Made by a program: the position numbers and the translations under genes. Under the pieces are notes generated by a model. It was not told the origin of the DNA. It was given only the letters and a program-made list of their open reading frames with translations, and did no database searches. From JAENVU01 sp963756815 (lineage in GTDB: Bacteria; Actinomycetota; Acidimicrobiia; IMCC26256; JAENVU01): 64,000 nucleotides of DNA. Shown here piece after piece: positions 59,266 to 64,000 of the stretch; the first letter of the stretch is position 1, and every line of letters begins with the position of its first letter. The stretch spans positions 186,001 through 250,000 of the forward strand of contig CAVWPR010000061.1 in assembly GCA_963756815.1 (NCBI GenBank), in the 5' to 3' direction.

Positions 59266-60260
59266 AGGTCCTCGATCCAGAAGTCGGGTGTCGTGTCGAT
59301 CTGGTGCTCGGCGAAGATCGCGTCGATCTCGGCGAGGTCGTCGTCGCTGAGCGACCAGCCGATCGCGCCGACGTTGTCCTCCACCTCGTCGACCGTACGG
59401 CACCCGACGAGCGCGGTGCTCACGGCCGGGTGCTGGATCGCCCACCGCAGGGCCAGCTGCGGAAGGCTCACGCCGAAACGGTCGGCCACCGTCCGCAGCT
59501 GCTCCACCGCCCGCACGTTGTCCTTGAACTTCTCCGGCCCGAACAGCGCGCCGAACATCTTGATCGCGCCCATGTTCCCCTGGCGGGCTCGCCAGTCCGC
59601 CCCACCGAAGTCGTGGTCCTCGGTGAACGTGCCGGTGAGCAACCCGAACGCGAGCGAGCCGTACGCCATGAACCCGACACCGTGCTCGGCGCAGTACGGG
59701 AGGATCTCGGTCTGCATCCGGCGGTCGAACATGTTCCAGCCGTACTGCACGACGTCGACCGGCCGCACCGCCGCGCACGCCTCGATCTCCGCGAGCGTGA
59801 AGTTCGAGAGCCCGACCGCGCGCACCTTGCCGGCGGCCACGACCTCGTCGAGCGCGGTCATCGTCTCCTCGAACGGCGTGTTCCGGTCCGGCCAGTGGAC
59901 CATGAACACGTCGACGTGGTCGGTGCCGAGCCGCTCGAGGCTGGCGTCGATCGACGCCAGCACCCGCTCCCGACTGCTGTCACGCAGATTCGGCTTGTCG
60001 CGGTAGTTCATGCCGAACTTCGTGACGACGACGGCCTCGTCGCGCCGCTTCCCCAGCGCCTTGCCGAGCGCGACCTCGGACGCGCCCATGCCGTAGCCCT
60101 CGGCGGTGTCGAAGCAGTTGACGCCGAGGTCGAGCGCACGGGCGACGGCGCGGTCGAACGCCTCCGCCTCGATGTCGCCGTACCCGCCGCCGATCTCCCA
60201 GCAGCCGTAGCCGACGGCCGACACGTCGATCCCGGTCCGTCCGAACGGTCGCAGTTCCAT
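59262..60260 (-). CDS. Aldo/keto reductase
   Basis: A 332-residue NADPH-dependent aldo/keto reductase with intact frame. The catalytic tetrad is visible as Asp51 and Tyr56 (CFDTAEGYGMG), Lys81 (VVVTKFG) and His122 (MVHWPDR). GLSNFTLAEIEA and the C-terminal RWAIQHPAVSTALVGCRTVDEVEDN bind cofactor. It reduces aldehydes or ketones, or works in reverse. ATG 60260 follows AAGGA. It precedes the mini-ORF, SDR and D-aminoacylase-like gene on the same strand, all joined by 4-bp overlaps. Confidence 0.95.
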   Translation of the reverse strand: MELRPFGRTGIDVSAVGYGCWEIGGGYGDIEAEAFDRAVARALDLGVNCFDTAEGYGMGASEVALGKALGKRRDEAVVVTKFGMNYRDKPNLRDSSRERVLASIDASLERLGTDHVDVFMVHWPDRNTPFEETMTALDEVVAAGKVRAVGLSNFTLAEIEACAAVRPVDVVQYGWNMFDRRMQTEILPYCAEHGVGFMAYGSLAFGLLTGTFTEDHDFGGADWRARQGNMGAIKMFGALFGPEKFKDNVRAVEQLRTVADRFGVSLPQLALRWAIQHPAVSTALVGCRTVDEVEDNVGAIGWSLSDDDLAEIDAIFAEHQIDTTPDFWIEDL

Positions 60261-60279
60261 GGTGGTCCTTTCTCGGGCG

Positions 60280-61503
60280 CTACCCGTCCGAGTAGCGCAA
60301 GGGAAGACGCTTGATGCTGCCGTTGACGATCGACCGGAGCCGCTCGACCGGGCCGGCGAGCTCGAAGCGCTCGACGCGACCGAGCAGGTGCGCGAGCACG
60401 AGCTCGACCTCGACTCGCGCGAGGTGGGCGCCGACGCAGAAGTGCTCGCCGAACCCGAACGTGAGGTGAGGGTTCGGCGAACGGTCCACCCGGAACGCGA
60501 ACGGGTCGTCGAACACGTCCTCGTCGCGGTTCGCCGACGCGTAGTAGAGGGCGAGCCGGTCGCCGGTGTGGATGCTCCGGCCGTGCAGGTCCATGTCGGC
60601 CGTGGCCGTGCGGGTGAAGTGGCTGATCGGGCTCACCCACCGCAGGATCTCCTCGACCGCGGTCGGCAGCAGCTCCGGGCGCTCCCGCAGCGCGGCCCAC
60701 GCCTCCGGGTGCTCGCAGAACGCGAGGAGTCCGCCGCTGATCGCGTTGCGGGTGGTCTCGTTGCCGGCCTCCACGAGCAGCTCGCAGTAGAGGAGGAGCT
60801 GCTCGTCGGCGAGCGGCTCGCCCTCGAAGGTGCTGCCCACGAGCGCGGTGATGAGATCCTCCTCCGGCTCGCGCCGGCGCTGCGCGATCAGGTCGGCGAA
60901 GCAGGCGTGGATCTCGCCCCGTGCGCGCTGCGCGGTCCGGCCCGGCGACTCGCCGTCGCGCCGGTACTCGGGGTCGTCCTTGCCGATGACCGCGTTGCTC
61001 AGATGGAACAGTCGGTCCCAGTCCGAGCGGGGGACGCCGAGGATCCACGCGACGAGCGCCAGCGGGAACGGCGCCGCGATGTCGCCGACGGCGTCGAGCT
61101 CCCCCGGCACGCCGGCCGGAACGGCGTCGTCGACGATCCCGCGCGCCATGTCCGACAGCTCGTCACGGCGGGCGCGCACCTCCTTCGGCGTGAACCACGG
61201 CAGCACGAGCTTGCGCATCGGGCCGTGCCGGGGCGGATCCATGAGCACGACGAGGTCCATCGGCGGGAGCGTCGGTGCGCCGGCGCGGGCGAGGGTGATC
61301 CCCTGCGCGCTGGAGTACTCGACGGCCCGCGCCGAGACCGCGACGACGTCGGCGTGCTTCGTGACCGCCCAGAACGGCTCGTAGCCGGGCACCTCGACGC
61401 GCGCGACCGGATCGTGCTCGCGCAGATGGGTCCAGACGTCGTGCGGGTAGCCGTCACGTGCGAAGCGGTCGGGATCGACCAGGTCGGCGAGGTCGATGCT
61501 CAC
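60280..61503 (-). CDS. Cytochrome P450 (fifth)
   Basis: A 407-residue P450 with intact frame. The I-helix is EAGNETTRN, ExxR is EILR, and the heme loop FGFGEHFCVGAHLAR gives Cys356. It is less similar to the other four P450s in the window. The GTG at 61503 overlaps the acyl-CoA dehydrogenase stop (GTGA). The coupled order aldehyde dehydrogenase, acyl-CoA dehydrogenase, P450 and then aldo/keto reductase suggests oxidation of an alkyl or terpenoid acid (inference). No ferredoxin gene is adjacent. Confidence 0.95.
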   Translation of the reverse strand: MSIDLADLVDPDRFARDGYPHDVWTHLREHDPVARVEVPGYEPFWAVTKHADVVAVSARAVEYSSAQGITLARAGAPTLPPMDLVVLMDPPRHGPMRKLVLPWFTPKEVRARRDELSDMARGIVDDAVPAGVPGELDAVGDIAAPFPLALVAWILGVPRSDWDRLFHLSNAVIGKDDPEYRRDGESPGRTAQRARGEIHACFADLIAQRRREPEEDLITALVGSTFEGEPLADEQLLLYCELLVEAGNETTRNAISGGLLAFCEHPEAWAALRERPELLPTAVEEILRWVSPISHFTRTATADMDLHGRSIHTGDRLALYYASANRDEDVFDDPFAFRVDRSPNPHLTFGFGEHFCVGAHLARVEVELVLAHLLGRVERFELAGPVERLRSIVNGSIKRLPLRYSDG

Positions 61504-62649
61504 CGTGGCTCCCGCGGGAGGCCGAGCAGCCGCTCGCCGATCAGCGTGCGCTGGATCTCGCTCGTGCCGCCCATGATCGAGTTGGCGCGGGTCGCGAGCA
61601 ACCGGTGGGACCACGGGCCCGGCGTGAGCAACGCCTCGGGGCCGAGCAGCGCCACCGCGGTCTCGCCCAGCCGGCGGCTCGCATCGGCCCAGAACAGCTT
61701 CACCAGGCTCGACTCGACGCCGAGCTCCTCGCCGCGCCCGAGACGCTCGAGGTTCCGCTCGTTGTGCAGCCGGAACAGCTCGCCGTCGATCCACGACTGC
61801 GCGAGCCGCTGGCGCACCGTCGGGTCCGCCGCGCCTCCGTCGGCGGCACAGTCGCGGATCAGGTCCTCGATCGCGAGCCGGTGGAGCACCTGCTCCCGCC
61901 AGATGAACGATGCACCGCGCTCGTTGGCGAGGGTCGTGTTCGCGACGGCCCATCCGCCGTGGAGTGGGCCGATGAGATGATCCTCGGGCACGACGACGTC
62001 GTCGAGGAACACCTCGTCGAACTCGGGCTGACCCGTCATCTGGCGCAGCGGCCGGACATCGACACCCGGGCGCGTCCATCGGGACCGCGAGCATCGAGAT
62101 CCCGCGGTGCGGCGGAGCGTCGGGATCGGTGCGGACCAGTGCGACGCCGAGGTCCGCGAACGTGGCGTGGGACGACCAGACCTTGCGGCCGGTGACGCGG
62201 AAGTCGTCGCCGTGACGGTCGGCACGCGTCGAGAGCCCGGCGAGGTCACTGCCGGCGTCGGGCTCGCTGAACAGCTGGCACCACACGTCGTCGCCCGAGA
62301 GGATCCTCGGCATCCAGCGGCTGCGCTGGTCGGCGGTGCCGTGCGCGATGAGGGTCGGGCCCACGAGCGTCAGTCCCACCCGGCCGAGGAACGGCGGCGC
62401 GCCCGCACGCGCGAGCTCGGCGTTGTAGTCCGCGACCTCCGTCACCGACGCGCCCCGCCCACCGTGGTCGACCGGCCAGTGCACCCCCACCCAACCGCCG
62501 GCGTGCAGCTCCCGTTGCCACGCACGCAGACGCGCCGCCTCCTCGGCCGTCGCCGCGACCTCGATCGCGGGCGGCGGGTGCTCGGCCAGGAAGGCACGCA
62601 ACGCGTCCCGCAGTCCCGAACCGGACGCGGCGACCGACGGTGGGGTCAC
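61500..62649 (-). CDS. Acyl-CoA dehydrogenase (one frameshift)
   Basis: About 383 residues. VGVHWPVDHGGRGAS, the FAD/substrate loop CQLFSEPDAGSDLAGL, VTGRKVWSSHATFAD, FDEVFLDDVVVPEDHL and the C-terminal IMGGTSEIQRTLIGERLLGLPREP are the family blocks. It has the architecture of FadE members that act on bulky substrates. The frame changes near 62075. The GTG at 62649 lies 7 bases after the aldehyde dehydrogenase stop, and its TGA overlaps the P450 GTG, so the three genes form one operon. Confidence 0.88.
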
Positions 62650-62656
62650 CGCGCCA

Positions 62657-64000
62657 CTACGGCCGGCCCGCCGACCACGACACCGTCTTCAGCTGCGTGT
62701 ACTCCGCGAGCCCGTGGTCGCCGAACTCCCGCCCGATCCCCGACTGCTTGTAGCCCCCGAACGGACCCCACAAGTGCGGTCCACCACCCCCGCCGTTGAT
62801 CGTGATGGTCCCGGCCTGGACGCGCTGGGCGACGTCGAACGCGCGGAGCGGGTCCGGATGCCAGATCCCGGCCGCGAGGCCGTAGCGGGTGTCGTTGGCG
62901 ATGCGCACCGCGTCGTCCTCGTCCTCGAACGGGATCGCGACGCCCACCGGCCCGAAGATCTCCTCCTGCGCGATGGCCATGGAGCTGTCGACGTCGGCGA
63001 AGAGGGTCGGCTCGAAGAAGTAGCCCCGGTCGAGGCCGGCCGGGCGGCCGCCACCGCACGCGAGGCGCGCACCTTCGGCGGTCCCACTCGCCACGTACCG
63101 CTCGACGCGCTCGCGTTGTGCCTCCCTGATGAGCGGGCCCATGCCGATGCCCTTCTCGTTCGGGTCCCCGACCTTGATGCGCGCGAGCGACGCCGTGAGC
63201 CCCTCCACGACCTCGTCGTAGATCGAGCGCTCCGCGAGGATCCGCGTCGGCAACGCGCACCCCTGGCCGGCGTGGATCGTGAACGCGAACGCGGCCGAGA
63301 ACGCGAACTTCTTCACGTCCGTGCCGGCGAACACGATGTTCGGCGACTTCCCGCCCAGCTCGAGCAGGACCTTCTTCAGGCCCTGGGCGGCCTGTCCCAT
63401 GATCTGCTTGCCGACGGCATTCGATCCCGTGAAGCTCACCATGTCGACGCCGGGATGGGTGGTGAGGTGCTCGCTCGCCGCGACGTCGCCGGTCACGACG
63501 TTGAGCACGCCGGGCGGCAGCCCGACCGCGTCGGCGATGTCTCCGAGGGCGAGGGCCTCGAGCGGTGTGAGCGGTGACGGCTTGAGCACCACGGTGCAGC
63601 CGACCGCGAGCGCGGGGATCACCTTCACCAGGTTGAGGTAGAGCGGGAAGTTGAACGGCGTGATGGCGGCGACCACTCCCGCGGGCTCCTTCAGGATCGC
63701 CCCCTGGCCGAGCCCGCGCGGGCCGACCTGCGGCAGGAGCGCCTCCACGTACGGGAAGGTCCCGGCACGCTCGGCGAACCACTCGGCGTACCGCAGGGGC
63801 GTGTCGAACTGGAGCGCCTGCGCGATCGGGCGGGCCGAGCCCGCCTCGCGCACGATCAGGTCGACGAGCTCGTCGCGCCGGTCCGCCACCGCCGCGACGA
63901 ATCGCACGAGCAGGTCCGACCGCTCCCGCGGCGTCATCCGCGCCCACGGTCCCGAGTCGAACGCCCGCCGGGCGGCGCCCACCGCGCGGTCGACGTCGGC
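62657..64000 (-). CDS. Aldehyde dehydrogenase family protein (5' end outside window)
   Basis: At least 447 codons of an NAD(P)+-dependent aldehyde dehydrogenase; the frame is open to the last base, so its start lies beyond 64000. Key sites are TPFNFPLYLNLVK, FTGSNAVGKQIMG, the catalytic Glu in ELGGKSPN, the nucleophilic Cys in HAGQGCALPTR and PFGGYKQSGIGREFG. It is paralogous in outline to the enzyme at 12529. It is first in the visible operon with acyl-CoA dehydrogenase and P450, and would supply or remove an aldehyde in that pathway. Confidence 0.93.
   Translation of the reverse strand, partial: ADVDRAVGAARRAFDSGPWARMTPRERSDLLVRFVAAVADRRDELVDLIVREAGSARPIAQALQFDTPLRYAEWFAERAGTFPYVEALLPQVGPRGLGQGAILKEPAGVVAAITPFNFPLYLNLVKVIPALAVGCTVVLKPSPLTPLEALALGDIADAVGLPPGVLNVVTGDVAASEHLTTHPGVDMVSFTGSNAVGKQIMGQAAQGLKKVLLELGGKSPNIVFAGTDVKKFAFSAAFAFTIHAGQGCALPTRILAERSIYDEVVEGLTASLARIKVGDPNEKGIGMGPLIREAQRERVERYVASGTAEGARLACGGGRPAGLDRGYFFEPTLFADVDSSMAIAQEEIFGPVGVAIPFEDEDDAVRIANDTRYGLAAGIWHPDPLRAFDVAQRVQAGTITINGGGGGPHLWGPFGGYKQSGIGREFGDHGLAEYTQLKTVSWSAGRP

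Noticed and set aside
56826..60314. Very long antisense open frame, and similar long frames opposite most genes
   Set aside because: These are by-products of high GC content with few stop codons; they encode Arg/Ala/Pro-rich sequence with no family motifs and lie opposite well-recognised genes.

Overview
The window is very GC-rich, gene-dense DNA from a high-GC actinobacterium. The evidence is many GTG starts, two F420-type luciferase-like oxidoreductases, Ku beside a small topoisomerase IB, five cytochromes P450, LivH-LivM and LivG-LivF fusions, and several TetR-controlled acyl-CoA catabolic operons like those used by mycobacteria and relatives for sterols and other lipids. The lineage (for example an uncultured Acidimicrobiia-like group) cannot be fixed from sequence alone. 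I saw no rRNA, tRNA, CRISPR array, transposase or phage gene.

Layout. 1-1.6 kb: end of Ku, a small acidic protein and topoisomerase IB. 1.6-6.6 kb: flavin reductase, LLM oxidoreductase, P450 plus epoxide hydrolase, SDR. 6.6-14 kb (minus): alpha/beta hydrolase, a branched-chain-amino-acid-type ABC transporter with its binding protein, aldehyde dehydrogenase. 14.2-17.6 kb (plus): two unequal acyl-CoA dehydrogenases and a P450. 17.7-23.8 kb (minus): acyl-CoA synthetase, DUF35 protein, SCP2-type thiolase, a second unequal acyl-CoA dehydrogenase pair and an enoyl-CoA hydratase, resembling the mycobacterial steroid side-chain set. 23.9-27.9 kb: TauD-type dioxygenase, acyl-CoA synthetase, ferredoxin, LLM enzyme. 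28-33 kb (plus): SDR, carboxymuconolactone-decarboxylase-like protein, Rieske oxygenase, small unknown protein, amidohydrolase, TetR. 33-38 kb: amidohydrolase, SnoaL-like protein, P450, TetR, and a protein with an internal repeat. 37.9-47.8 kb: a second Rieske oxygenase with a SnoaL partner, Baeyer-Villiger monooxygenase, cyclase-family hydrolase, amidohydrolase, two SDRs separated by tandem mini-ORFs, TetR and acyl-CoA synthetase. 47.8-64 kb: LysR, PEBP, acyl-CoA dehydrogenase, DapB-like reductase, SDR, a lone molybdenum-hydroxylase large subunit coupled to a P450 and TetR, D-aminoacylase-like amidohydrolase, SDR, aldo/keto reductase, P450, acyl-CoA dehydrogenase and a partial aldehyde dehydrogenase.

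How it works together (inference): the genes look like several peripheral pathways. Oxygenases (P450, Rieske, BVMO, TauD) and dehydrogenases activate hydrophobic substrates. CoA ligases, acyl-CoA dehydrogenases, hydratase and thiolase/aldolase then shorten them. Hydrolases, SDRs and the ABC transporter support this. Most neighbours are coupled by 4-bp ATGA or GTGA overlaps. Two families of shared promoter motifs suggest at least two local regulons.

Quality warning: many otherwise intact genes, above all between 14.2 and 47.0 kb, need one to a dozen single-base corrections to read through. I treat these as probable sequence errors, give each gene as one span, and note where the frame changes. 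Starts and ends of those genes are approximate.
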